A DNA stretch of 64,000 nt. Origin: Alphaproteobacteria bacterium. GTDB lineage: Bacteria > Pseudomonadota > Alphaproteobacteria > Caulobacterales > Caulobacteraceae. Location of the stretch: positions 1 to 64,000 of the forward strand of contig JAHJNW010000084.1 in NCBI GenBank assembly GCA_018820665.1. The letters run 5' to 3'. Shown one piece after another: positions 27,136-35,302 of the stretch. Each line of letters starts with the position of its first letter. Position 1 is the stretch's first letter. The notes beneath the pieces were generated by a model. It did not search any database. It was given only the letters and a program-made list of their open reading frames with translations, and had not been told where the DNA came from. The position numbers and the translations under genes are program-made.

Positions 27136-27375
27136 ATGGTCCAGATCACCTATCGCATCGTCGAGCATGACGGGGGCTGGGCCTATCGGCTGGGCGACAC
27201 CTACTCCGAGACCTACCCCGATCATGACTCGGCCCGGGCCGGCGCCGTCGCCGCCGCGCGCGAGCAAAAGGTGCCGGACGAAGACGCCCTAATCGAATAC
27301 GCCGACGCCTCGGGCCGCTGGATCACCGAACGCGCTGACGGACACGACCGCCCGGAAACCGAAGTCGAGGGCTGA
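27136..27375 (+). CDS. Small DUF2188-like protein
   Basis: A 79-residue acidic protein beginning VQITYRIVEHDGGWAYRLGD, with YPDHDSARAGAVAAAREQ in the middle. The pattern of two strands followed by a helix with a conserved glycine-tryptophan is that of DUF2188-type proteins, which have no known function. GGAG lies about 10 bases before the ATG. It follows the EEP gene by 63 bases on the same strand. No other clue to its role was found. Confidence 0.72.
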   Translation: MVQITYRIVEHDGGWAYRLGDTYSETYPDHDSARAGAVAAAREQKVPDEDALIEYADASGRWITERADGHDRPETEVEG

Positions 27376-27463
27376 CGGCGCTCCGGCTTCCAAGCAACGC
27401 CTTGTGATCGATCGAGGGTAGGCGCGGGGCGGCGCGCCGTTTAGTCCTGCGTCATCTGCAAGA

Positions 27464-27477
27464 TGGAACCGGTTACA
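27464..27477. promoter_or_regulatory. Candidate LacI-family operator abutting bglX start
   Basis: TGGAACCGGTTACA is a 14-bp palindrome with one mismatched pair and a central CG, the pattern of LacI-family operators for plant-sugar genes. Its last base is the A of the bglX ATG, so a bound repressor would cover the ribosome-binding region or the transcription start. Confidence 0.5.
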
Positions 27478-29759
27478 TGCGTCACCTGCCCCTCCCCGCC
27501 CCGACCCGCCGCGCGCTTCTGGCGGGAGGCGCCCTGACGGCGGGGCTGATGATGGCGCCGCGGATCGCGGCGGCGCAGGTCCAGGCCAATCTGGCGCGGG
27601 TCGACGCCCTGATCGCCCGTATGACAATCGAGGAGAAGGCCGGTCAGCTGACGCTGCAGAACGATCCGTTCCGCTGGCGCCCGGAGGGGGTCAACCCCGG
27701 CGACACCCTCGACGCCAGCCAGGAAGGGACCGCCGCCGAGATTCGCGCCGGCCGCATCGGCGCGCTGTTCAACGGCGTCGGTGCAGCGACGACCCGGCTG
27801 GTGCAGGAGATGGCGGTCAAGGACAGCCGGCTGGGCATTCCCCTGCTGTTCGCGGCCGACATCGTCCACGGCCTGAAGACCACCTTCCCCGTCCCGCTGG
27901 GCGAGGCGGCCAGTTGGGACGTCGATCTGGCCGAGCGCACCGCCCGGGCGGCGGCGGTCGAGGGCGGCGCGGCGGGCGTGCACCAGACCTACGCCCCGAT
28001 GGTCGACATCGGCCGCGACCAGCGCTGGGGCCGGGTCGTCGAGGGCTCGGGCGAGGACGTTCTGCTCGGCAATCTGTTCGCCGCGGCGCGGACGAAGGGC
28101 TTCCAGGGCGATGACCTCAAGGCCTGGTCGTCGCTGCTGGCCTGTCCCAAGCATTTCGTCGCCTATGGCGCGGCCCAGGCGGGGCTGGACTACAACTCGA
28201 CCGACATGAGCGAGCTGGAACTGCGCTCGGTCTATCTGCCGGCGTTCAAGGCCGCCTTCGACGCCGGCGCCCTGTCGACGATGAGCGGCTTCAACGACCT
28301 GAACGGCGTGCCGACCAGCGGCAACAAATGGCTGCTGACCGACATCTTGCGCGGCGAATGGGGTTTCACCGGCTTCGTCGTCTCGGACTACACCTCCGAA
28401 CAGGAGCTGGTCGCCCACGGCTATGCCGCCGACGACCGCGACGCGACGCGCCTCGCCCTGATGGCCGGCGTCGACATGTCGATGAAGAGCGGCCTCTACA
28501 TCAAACACATCCCCGGACTGGTGCAGGCCGGCGAGGTGCCGGTGGCGCGGGTCGACGAGGCGGTGCGGCGGGTGCTGATGACCAAGGCGGCGCTGGGCCT
28601 GTTCGAAAACCCCTATCGCGGCTCGGACGTGCGCACCGAACGTCGGGTCCACGGCAGCCGCGAGCATCTGGCCCTGGCGCGCGAGGCCGGGCGCAAGTCG
28701 ATCGTGATGCTGAAGAACGACGGCGGCCTGCTGCCGCTGGCGAAGACCGGCCAGCGCATCGCCCTGATCGGCCCCTTCGGGGCGGACCGGGCCGATCTGT
28801 TCGGGCCGTGGTCGATCTTCAAGGACGAGGACCTGGCCGTGTCGCTGGAGCAGGGGCTGCGCGCGGCGATGGGCGACGGCGCCTCGCTGAGCGTGGTCAA
28901 GGGATCGGACGTCGAGGCGCCGCTGGACGGCGGCATCGAGGCGGCGGTGATCGCCGCCTCCCAGGCCGATGTGGTGCTGCTGGCGATCGGCGAGAGCACC
29001 AATATGTCGGCTGAGGCCCAGTCGCGGGCCGACATCGGCATTCCCGAGCCGCAGCTGGCCCTGGCCGAGGCGGTCGCAGCGACCGGCAAGCCCGTGGTGG
29101 TGATCCTGCGCCACGGCCGGGCGATGGAGCTGTCCGGCGCGGTCAAGGACGCCCCGGCGATCCTGGCGACCTGGTTCCTCGGCTCCGAGACCGGCCATGC
29201 GGTGGCCGATATCCTGTTCGGCGACCATGCGCCGACCGGCCGACTGCCGGTCAGCTTCCCGCATCTTTCAGGCCAGTCGCCGTTCCACTACGCCCACAAG
29301 AGCACCGGACGCCCGGCGGCGTCGCGCAGCGAGGGCTTCAAGGCCCAGTTCCGCGAGACCTCGAACACCGCCCTGTACCCGTTCGGCCATGGGCTGACCT
29401 ATGCGCCGGTGGCCTACTCCGCGGTGCGGCTGTCGGCGCCGACCATGGCGTGGAACGGCGGGCTCACGGCGACGGTCACCCTGAGCAACAGCGGATCGCG
29501 CGAAGCGTCGGAAGTCGTTCAGCTTTATATCCGCGATCGGGCAGCCTCGATCACCCAGCCAGTGCGGCTGCTGAAGGGGTTCCGGCGCGTCACCGTGCCC
29601 GCGGGCGGATCGGTCGAGGTGTCGATCCCGCTGACCTTCGCCGACCTGCTGTTCCTCGGACCGGACCTGGAGCCGACCGTCGAGCCGGGGCTGTTCGACG
29701 TCTGGCTGGCCCCCGACGCCCAGGCCGGAGAGGCGGCGCAGTTCACGCTGAACCGCTGA
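27477..29759 (+). CDS. bglX: GH3 beta-glucosidase, Tat-exported
   Basis: A periplasmic beta-glucosidase of glycoside hydrolase family 3, which removes terminal glucose from beta-glucans. The 760-residue protein has a twin-arginine signal (TRRALLAGGALTAGLMMAP). The N-terminal barrel domain carries the catalytic nucleophile in GFVVSDYTS and substrate-site motifs KHFVAYGAAQAGLDYN; the alpha/beta sandwich domain begins near IVMLKNDGGLLPL. A fibronectin-III-like domain ends the protein. This is the BglX layout at its usual length. Another in-frame start is not apparent, so the operator-like palindrome next to the ATG is notable. Confidence 0.93.
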   Translation: MRHLPLPAPTRRALLAGGALTAGLMMAPRIAAAQVQANLARVDALIARMTIEEKAGQLTLQNDPFRWRPEGVNPGDTLDASQEGTAAEIRAGRIGALFNGVGAATTRLVQEMAVKDSRLGIPLLFAADIVHGLKTTFPVPLGEAASWDVDLAERTARAAAVEGGAAGVHQTYAPMVDIGRDQRWGRVVEGSGEDVLLGNLFAAARTKGFQGDDLKAWSSLLACPKHFVAYGAAQAGLDYNSTDMSELELRSVYLPAFKAAFDAGALSTMSGFNDLNGVPTSGNKWLLTDILRGEWGFTGFVVSDYTSEQELVAHGYAADDRDATRLALMAGVDMSMKSGLYIKHIPGLVQAGEVPVARVDEAVRRVLMTKAALGLFENPYRGSDVRTERRVHGSREHLALAREAGRKSIVMLKNDGGLLPLAKTGQRIALIGPFGADRADLFGPWSIFKDEDLAVSLEQGLRAAMGDGASLSVVKGSDVEAPLDGGIEAAVIAASQADVVLLAIGESTNMSAEAQSRADIGIPEPQLALAEAVAATGKPVVVILRHGRAMELSGAVKDAPAILATWFLGSETGHAVADILFGDHAPTGRLPVSFPHLSGQSPFHYAHKSTGRPAASRSEGFKAQFRETSNTALYPFGHGLTYAPVAYSAVRLSAPTMAWNGGLTATVTLSNSGSREASEVVQLYIRDRAASITQPVRLLKGFRRVTVPAGGSVEVSIPLTFADLLFLGPDLEPTVEPGLFDVWLAPDAQAGEAAQFTLNR

Positions 29760-29769
29760 GGCCGGGCTT

Positions 29770-30117
29770 TCAGCCCAGCGCGGCGGCGTAGAGGTCGGGC
29801 TTGAAGCCGACCAGGGTGCGGTCGCCGAGGTCCAGCACCGGACGTTTGATCATCGACGGCTGGGCCAGCATCAGGGCGATCGCCCGGTCAGCCGTCAGAT
29901 CCGCCTTGTCCGCCTCGGGCAGGGCGCGGAATGTCGTGCCGGCGCGGTTCAGCACCGTCTCCCACCCGTGCTCGGCGACCCAGCCGCGCAGCCGGGCCTC
30001 GTCGACGCCGGCCTTCTTGTAGTCGTGGAAGAGGAAGGCCACGCCGTTCTGGTCGAGCCAGACGCGGGCCTTCTTGACGGTGTCACAGTTGGGGATGCCG
30101 TAGAGAGTCAGGGTCAT
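29770..30117 (-). CDS. ArsC/Spx-like reductase family protein (YffB type)
   Basis: A 115-residue thioredoxin-fold protein of the ArsC/Spx family. It begins LTLYGIPNCDTVKKARVWLD with a single active-site cysteine (Cys11); the second Cys of Spx-type CxxC is absent (NCDTV). MIKRPVLDLGDRTLVGFKPD matches the family's conserved RP motif. This is closest to YffB, a glutathione-dependent member whose substrate is not established, rather than a true arsenate reductase, and no ars genes are nearby. It is convergent with bglX. Confidence 0.85.
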   Translation of the reverse strand: MTLTLYGIPNCDTVKKARVWLDQNGVAFLFHDYKKAGVDEARLRGWVAEHGWETVLNRAGTTFRALPEADKADLTADRAIALMLAQPSMIKRPVLDLGDRTLVGFKPDLYAAALG

Positions 30118-30311
30118 GGCGGGTGTTTGCCGAGAGGACCTGCGAACCGCAAGCCGCGATAGAGCGTCTCAGGACCGTTGAATGGTGAGTCGCAGCGGAC
30201 AATCCATGCCCTCAGCGGCCCATTTCGCCCCTTCAGCGCAAATTTGTTGCCGAGCCGGCTTGTGCGACGCAGCAAGGCATGGTTACCTCGTTGCTGAACT
30301 GGAGTGTCCAC

Positions 30312-30464
30312 GTGGCCCACCGCGCCCGCATCGCTGACCGCACCATCGCCGTTTCGGCGATCGCGGCCATGCGCGCGCCGCACGCCCTGAACGCCCTCAA
30401 CATCCTTATTCTCGCTGTATCGCTGCTCCTCCTTCCCGGAGCGGTGTGGATGCACGCAACCTGA
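30312..30464 (+). CDS. ilv operon leader peptide (attenuation control)
   Basis: A short leader of 50 codons if read from GTG 30312, which has GGAG 7 bases upstream. ATG 30279 and ATG 30369 are in-frame alternatives. Near its end the peptide reads NILILAVSLLLLPGAV: ten Leu, Ile or Val codons within sixteen. Several are codons rarely used in this GC-rich genome (CTT, ATT, GTA, CTC), which would slow ribosomes further. The stop is about 30 bases before a terminator hairpin. The control codons, alternative hairpins and position before ilvD make this a classic ribosome-mediated attenuator. It is shorter than most gene callers accept. Confidence 0.82.
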   Translation: MAHRARIADRTIAVSAIAAMRAPHALNALNILILAVSLLLLPGAVWMHAT

Positions 30465-30523
30465 ACCCAAGCCCCTTCAGGATCGCCCGCAGCCACCCGC
30501 TCCCGAAAGGAAGCGGGTTTTTT
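30438..30523 (+). promoter_or_regulatory. Alternative hairpins of the ilv attenuator
   Basis: Bases 30438-30449 (GGAGCGGTGTGG), inside the leader codons just after the Leu run, pair with 30493-30503 (CCACCCGCTCC) over 11 bp with one bulged base. This antiterminator uses the left arm of the terminator at 30496-30517, so the two structures exclude each other. A ribosome stalled on Leu/Ile codons would leave the first segment free and favour read-through into ilvD. Confidence 0.8.
30496..30523 (+). terminator. Intrinsic terminator of the ilv attenuator
   Basis: CCCGCT at 30496-30501 pairs with AGCGGG at 30512-30517, with two further C-G pairs and a GAAA loop, followed by six T residues at 30518-30523. 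It lies 41 bases upstream of the ilvD start. Confidence 0.88.
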
Positions 30524-30564
30524 GTTGCGCGCGGTCCGGACCTTACCCGGAACCCACGCCCGCC

Positions 30565-32307
30565 ATGATGCAAGATTTCACCCCGAACGACCGGCCGCCG
30601 AACGCGCGCAGCCGCGCCGTCACGGCCGGCCCCAGCCGGGCCGCCGCGCGCAGCTATCTGCGCGCCGCGGGCATGCAGGACGCCGACTTCGAAAAGCCGA
30701 TGATCGCCGTGGTCAACACCTGGTCGTCGGTCACCCCGTGCAACATGCACCTGGACCGGCTGGCCAGGGACGTCCGCGCCGGCATCATCGCGGCCGGCGG
30801 CTATCCAGTCGATTTCAACACCATCGTCGTCACCGACGGCATCTCCATGGGCACGGCCGGCATGAAGGCCTCGCTGATCAGCCGCGAGGTCGTCGCCGAC
30901 TCGATCGAACTGGCCGTCGAGGGCCACCAGCTGGACGGCGTGATCTGCATCGTCGGCTGCGACAAGACCATCCCGGCGGCAGCCATGGCCCTGGCGCGGA
31001 TGGATATCCCGGGTCTGGTCTATTACGGCGGCACCATCCTGCCCGGCCGCATCGGCGCGCGCGAGGTTTCGGTCCAGGACATCTTCGAGGCCATCGGCGC
31101 CCACGCCGCCGGGGCGCTGGACGACGCCGGCCTGCAGGCGGTCGAGAGCGCGGTCTGCCCGGGGGCCGGCGCCTGCGGCGGCCAGTTCACCGCCAACACC
31201 ATGGCCATGGCCCTGACGGTCATGGGCCTGTCGCCGATGGGGGCCAATGACGTGCCCGCCGTCGATCCGGCCAAGGGCGCCGAGGGCGAACGCTGCGGCC
31301 GGCTGATCGTCGAGCGCGTCTTCGCCGGCGACACGGCGCGTAAATACATCACCCGGGCCAGCCTGAAAAACGCCGCCGCCGCCGTCTCGGCCTCGGGCGG
31401 ATCGACCAACGCCGTGATGCACCTGACCGCCATCGCGGCCGAGGCCGGCGTCGAGTTCGGCATCGAGGACTGCCATCAGGCCTGCGTCGACGCCCCGGTG
31501 ATCTGCGACCTGAAGCCGGGCGGCCGCTTCCTGGCCTCGCACCTGTTCGCCGCCGGCGGCACGCGGCTGGTGACCCAGCGGATGGCGGCGGCGGGCAAGA
31601 TCGTCAACGCCCCTACCGTCAGCGGCCGCAGCCTGTTCGCCGAGGCCGCCGAGGCCGAGGAGACCCCGGGCCAGCAGGTCGTCGCCGACTTCGCCACCCC
31701 GGTCATGGCGCGCGGCAGCTACGCCGTCATCTATGGCGACATCGCGCCGGACGGGGCGGTGATCAAGCTGACCGGCCACAAGGTCGACCGGTTCGAGGGC
31801 CCCGCCTGCGTCTTCGACTGCGAGGAAGACGCCTTCCACGCGGTCCAGGACGGCTCGGTCGGCGAGGGCGACGTCATCGTCATCCGCTACGAGGGGCCGA
31901 AAGGCGGGCCCGGCATGCGCGAGATGCTGCAGGTCACCGCCGCCCTGAAAGGTCGCGGCGTCGACAATGTCGCCCTGATCACCGACGGCCGCTTCTCGGG
32001 CGCCAGCTACGGCTTCGTCGCCGGCCATGTGTCGCCCGAGGCGGCGGCGGGCGGCCCCATTGCTCTCATTCGCGACGGCGACCGGATCGCCATCGACGTC
32101 GCCAACCGCCGGATCGACGTCGACGCCGATCTGGCGAAGCGCCGGGCGGAGTTCGCGCCCCAATGCCTCCGCCCGGCGCACGGAGTCTTCGCCAAATACC
32201 GCGCCTCGGTGGCCTCCGCCGCCCAGGGAGCCGTCACCATTCCCGATCCGCCGCCGGTTCAGCGACCCGCCGAAACCGCAGCCCATTCCGCCCGAGAGGA
32301 CGCCTGA
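30565..32307 (+). CDS. ilvD: Dihydroxy-acid dehydratase
   Basis: IlvD converts 2,3-dihydroxy acids to 2-keto acids in valine and isoleucine synthesis and depends on an Fe-S cluster. The 580-residue protein has the conserved cysteines (TPCNMHL Cys59, GCDKTIPA Cys132, GACGGQFTANTM Cys204) and the C-terminal GRFSGASYGFVAGHVSPEA motif. It starts at ATG 30565, or ATG 30568, after the attenuator. It is first in a nine-gene operon and only 3 bases separate it from ilvC. Confidence 0.96.
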   Translation: MMQDFTPNDRPPNARSRAVTAGPSRAAARSYLRAAGMQDADFEKPMIAVVNTWSSVTPCNMHLDRLARDVRAGIIAAGGYPVDFNTIVVTDGISMGTAGMKASLISREVVADSIELAVEGHQLDGVICIVGCDKTIPAAAMALARMDIPGLVYYGGTILPGRIGAREVSVQDIFEAIGAHAAGALDDAGLQAVESAVCPGAGACGGQFTANTMAMALTVMGLSPMGANDVPAVDPAKGAEGERCGRLIVERVFAGDTARKYITRASLKNAAAAVSASGGSTNAVMHLTAIAAEAGVEFGIEDCHQACVDAPVICDLKPGGRFLASHLFAAGGTRLVTQRMAAAGKIVNAPTVSGRSLFAEAAEAEETPGQQVVADFATPVMARGSYAVIYGDIAPDGAVIKLTGHKVDRFEGPACVFDCEEDAFHAVQDGSVGEGDVIVIRYEGPKGGPGMREMLQVTAALKGRGVDNVALITDGRFSGASYGFVAGHVSPEAAAGGPIALIRDGDRIAIDVANRRIDVDADLAKRRAEFAPQCLRPAHGVFAKYRASVASAAQGAVTIPDPPPVQRPAETAAHSAREDA

Positions 32308-32310
32308 ACC

Positions 32311-33324
32311 ATGGCCATCACCATCTACACCAATGACGATATCCGGCCCGGCGCCATCGCCGGCCAGCGCATCGCCATCATCGGCTACGGCTCGCAGGGC
32401 CGGGCCCACGCCCAGAACCTGAAGGACTCCGGTCACGACGTGGTCGCCGGCGTCCGTCACGGCGGCAAGGGCTGGCGCAACGCCACCGCCGACGGCGTCC
32501 CGACCGCCGAGCCGGCCGAGGCCGTCCGGGACGCGGACATCATCGCCATCCTGACCCCGGACATGGTCCAGGCCGAGGTCTATCGCGACATCATCGAGCC
32601 CAACGCCAAACAGGGCGCGGCCATCCTGTTCGCCCACGGCTTCTCGATCATCTACGGCCGGATCACGCCGCGCGCGGACATGGACGTCATCCTGGTCGCG
32701 CCCAAGGGGCCGGGCGATCTGGTCCGGCGCGAGTTCCTGCGCGGCCGCGGCGTCCCCTCCCTGTTCGCCATCGAGAAGGACGCCACCGGCAAGGCCCGCG
32801 ACCGCGCTATGGGCTACGCCCGGGGCAATGGCGGCGCGACCGGCGGTCTGCTGGAAACCACCTTCCGCGAGGAGACCGAGACCGATCTGTTCGGCGAACA
32901 GGCCGTCCTGTGCGGCGGAGCCAAGGAGTTGGTCATGTCCGGCTTCAACACCCTGGTCGAGGCCGGCTACCAGCCGGAGATCGCGTACTTCGAGTGCATG
33001 CACGAGCTGAAGCTGATCGTGGATCTGTTCTACGAAGGCGGCATCACCAAGATGAACGAATTCATCTCGGAGACGGCGAAATGGGGCTCGGTCAAGTCCG
33101 GCCCCCGCGTCATCACCGACGAGACCCGCGCCCGCATGAAGACCATCCTGGACGAGATTCAGTCGGGTCAGTTCGCCAGCGAATGGATCGCCGAGAACGA
33201 GGCCGGCAAGCCGCGCTACGACGCCTGGGTCAAGTCCGACGGCGAGCAACCCATCGAGATCACCGGGGCGAAGCTGCGCGAACGCATGGCCTGGCTGCAC
33301 GCCCCCAAATCGGAAGCCGCCTGA
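32311..33324 (+). CDS. ilvC: Ketol-acid reductoisomerase
   Basis: IlvC isomerises and reduces acetolactate and acetohydroxybutyrate with NADPH and Mg. The 337-residue protein is the short class I form: the nucleotide-binding motif [17 protein letters not shown] near residue 25, the catalytic His region LFAHGFSI, and the Mg-binding stretch [13 protein letters not shown] and [13 protein letters not shown]. Length is normal. It sits 3 bases after ilvD and 3 bases before ilvB, so all three are surely co-transcribed. Confidence 0.97.
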   Translation: MAITIYTNDDIRPGAIAGQRIAIIGYGSQGRAHAQNLKDSGHDVVAGVRHGGKGWRNATADGVPTAEPAEAVRDADIIAILTPDMVQAEVYRDIIEPNAKQGAAILFAHGFSIIYGRITPRADMDVILVAPKGPGDLVRREFLRGRGVPSLFAIEKDATGKARDRAMGYARGNGGATGGLLETTFREETETDLFGEQAVLCGGAKELVMSGFNTLVEAGYQPEIAYFECMHELKLIVDLFYEGGITKMNEFISETAKWGSVKSGPRVITDETRARMKTILDEIQSGQFASEWIAENEAGKPRYDAWVKSDGEQPIEITGAKLRERMAWLHAPKSEAA

Positions 33325-33327
33325 GTC

Positions 33328-35034
33328 ATGACCGCCTCCGCCGTCCGTATCCCCGAACCCGCCGCCGCCCCCAGAAGCGGCGCCCGCCTGCTCGTCTCCA
33401 CCCTGGAGCGGCTGGGGGTGGAGGTCGTGTTCGGCTATCCGGGCGGCGCGATCATGCCGGTCTATGACGCCCTGGCCGGGTCGAAGCTGCGCCACATCCT
33501 GGTCCGGCACGAACAGGCCGCCGCCTTCGCCGCCGACGCCTGGGCCCGGCGCAGCGGCAAGGTCGGCGTCTGCCTGGCCACCTCCGGGCCGGGGGCCACC
33601 AATCTGATCACCGGCATCGCCAATGCGATGATGGATTCCATCCCCATCGTCTGCATCACCGGCAATGTCGCCCAGGGCGTCATGGGCACCGACGCCTTCC
33701 AGGAGATCGACATCCTGGGCGTCACCCTGCCGATCGTGAAACACTCCATCCTGGTGCGCGATCCGGCCGACATCCCGGCGGCGGTCGAGGAGGCGTTCCA
33801 TATCGCCGCCTCCGGCCGACCCGGTCCCGTGCTGATCGACCTGCCCAAGGATGTTCAGGTCGGTCAGACCAGCGAGGACTTTGGCTTCCCGTATCCGAAC
33901 GCGGTCACGCCCATCGACCACGACGCCATCGCCGCGGCGGCCCAGGCCATCCGCGAGGCGCGGCGGCCGCTGATTTATGTCGGTGGCGGCGTGAAGATCG
34001 GCCGGGCCACGGAACAGGTCCGCGCCTTCGCCGACGCCACCGGCATCCCGTCGGTCGCGACGCTGAACGCGCTGGGGACCATCCCCACGGACGCCCCCGG
34101 CTTCCAGGGCATGCTGGGCATGCACGGCACGCGAGCGGCCAATGAGGCGGTGCAGGAGACCGATCTGCTGATCGTCTTTGGGGCCCGGTTCGACGACCGC
34201 GCCACGGGCAAGCTGGCCGAGTTCGCCCCGCACGCCCGGGTCATCCATTTCGATATCGACGCCTCGGAGATCGGCAAGCTGCGCGAGACCTGGATCGCGG
34301 TGGCGGGCGAACTGGCGCCAGGCGTCGAGGCCCTGACCGCGCATCTGGCCGGCCAGACCCTGAGCATCGATCCGTGGATGATCCACTGCGCCAGCCGGGT
34401 CCAGCGCACCGCCTTCCGCTACGCCGACGCGCCGGGCGAAGGCGTCTTCGCCCCTGCCCTGCTGCGGGCGGTGTCGGAAGCGGCGGGCGACGATTTCGTC
34501 GCCGCCTGCGACGTCGGCCAGCACCAGATGTGGGCCGCCCAGCACTGCCGCTTCTCGAAGCCGGAGGCCCACATCACCTCGGGCGGACTGGGCGCCATGG
34601 GCTTCGGCCTGCCCGCCGGCATCGGGGCCAAGCTGGCCGATCCGGAGGCGACAGTCGTGGTCGTCGCCGGCGACGGCGGCTTCATGATGAACGTCCAGGA
34701 GCTGGCCACGCTGCGCCGCTACGGCGTCGCGGTGAAGATCCTGCTGCTGGACAACAGCTCGCTGGGCCTGGTCCGGCAGTGGCAGGAGCTGTTCTTCGCC
34801 GGCAACTATTCGGAGATCGACCTGTCCGACAATCCGGACTTCGTCCGGGTCGCCGAGGCCTTCGGCGTCGAGGCCTTCCGAATTAGCCGGCGCGAGGAGG
34901 TCGAGGCCGGGATCGCCCGCCTGCTGGCCGCCGACGGCCCCTGCCTCGCGCACGTGATCATCGATCCCCGGGAGAATGTGTGGCCGCTGGTCCCGCCCGG
35001 AAAGAGCAATGCCGAAATGATGGAAGGCGCCTGA
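33328..35034 (+). CDS. ilvB: Acetolactate synthase, catalytic subunit
   Basis: This ThDP enzyme makes acetolactate or acetohydroxybutyrate, the committed step of branched-chain synthesis. The 568-residue protein has the catalytic glutamate in RHEQAAAFAADAWAR (Glu62), the FAD-binding middle domain, and the ThDP motif GDGGFMMNVQELATLRR followed by LLLDNSSLGLVRQWQ. It is followed after one base by an IlvM-like small subunit, which makes this pair resemble the IlvGM type more than IlvBN or IlvIH; I use ilvB for the large subunit in the general sense. Confidence 0.95.
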   Translation: MTASAVRIPEPAAAPRSGARLLVSTLERLGVEVVFGYPGGAIMPVYDALAGSKLRHILVRHEQAAAFAADAWARRSGKVGVCLATSGPGATNLITGIANAMMDSIPIVCITGNVAQGVMGTDAFQEIDILGVTLPIVKHSILVRDPADIPAAVEEAFHIAASGRPGPVLIDLPKDVQVGQTSEDFGFPYPNAVTPIDHDAIAAAAQAIREARRPLIYVGGGVKIGRATEQVRAFADATGIPSVATLNALGTIPTDAPGFQGMLGMHGTRAANEAVQETDLLIVFGARFDDRATGKLAEFAPHARVIHFDIDASEIGKLRETWIAVAGELAPGVEALTAHLAGQTLSIDPWMIHCASRVQRTAFRYADAPGEGVFAPALLRAVSEAAGDDFVAACDVGQHQMWAAQHCRFSKPEAHITSGGLGAMGFGLPAGIGAKLADPEATVVVVAGDGGFMMNVQELATLRRYGVAVKILLLDNSSLGLVRQWQELFFAGNYSEIDLSDNPDFVRVAEAFGVEAFRISRREEVEAGIARLLAADGPCLAHVIIDPRENVWPLVPPGKSNAEMMEGA

Positions 35035-35035
35035 C

Positions 35036-35302
35036 ATGACCGCTGACACCCTGCACCTGCATATCGACCGCGCCGACGGCTCGCTCCAGCGCCTGATCGG
35101 CCTGGTCGAGCGCCGCGGATTCCACATCGACGGCATGACGCTGAGCGACGAGGGCCACGGCCGCCGCGTCGAACTGGCCGTGCGCGGCCGCGACGACGGC
35201 CGCTGCCCCCACACCCTGGGCCGGCAGATCGACAAGCTGTTCGGCGTCACCCGCATCACGCCGACGTCGGCCGCCGCCTTCCAGCCCGAGGTAGCGGCAT
35301 GA
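35036..35302 (+). CDS. IlvM-like acetolactate synthase small subunit (single ACT domain)
   Basis: An 88-residue protein that begins DTLHLHIDRADGSLQRLIGLVERRGFHIDGM, an ACT domain with the pattern of the short acetolactate synthase regulatory subunit IlvM. It lacks the second domain present in the longer IlvN/IlvH subunits of about 160-180 residues. In enterobacteria the IlvGM isoenzyme with such a subunit is little inhibited by valine; whether this holds here is inference. The stop overlaps the leuA start (ATGA). Confidence 0.85.
   Translation: MTADTLHLHIDRADGSLQRLIGLVERRGFHIDGMTLSDEGHGRRVELAVRGRDDGRCPHTLGRQIDKLFGVTRITPTSAAAFQPEVAA

Noticed and set aside
30118-30311. A gene in the region before the ilv leader
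   Set aside because: Short frames here have no family similarity or ribosome-binding site; the stretch probably holds the operon promoter, although no convincing -35/-10 pair was found.
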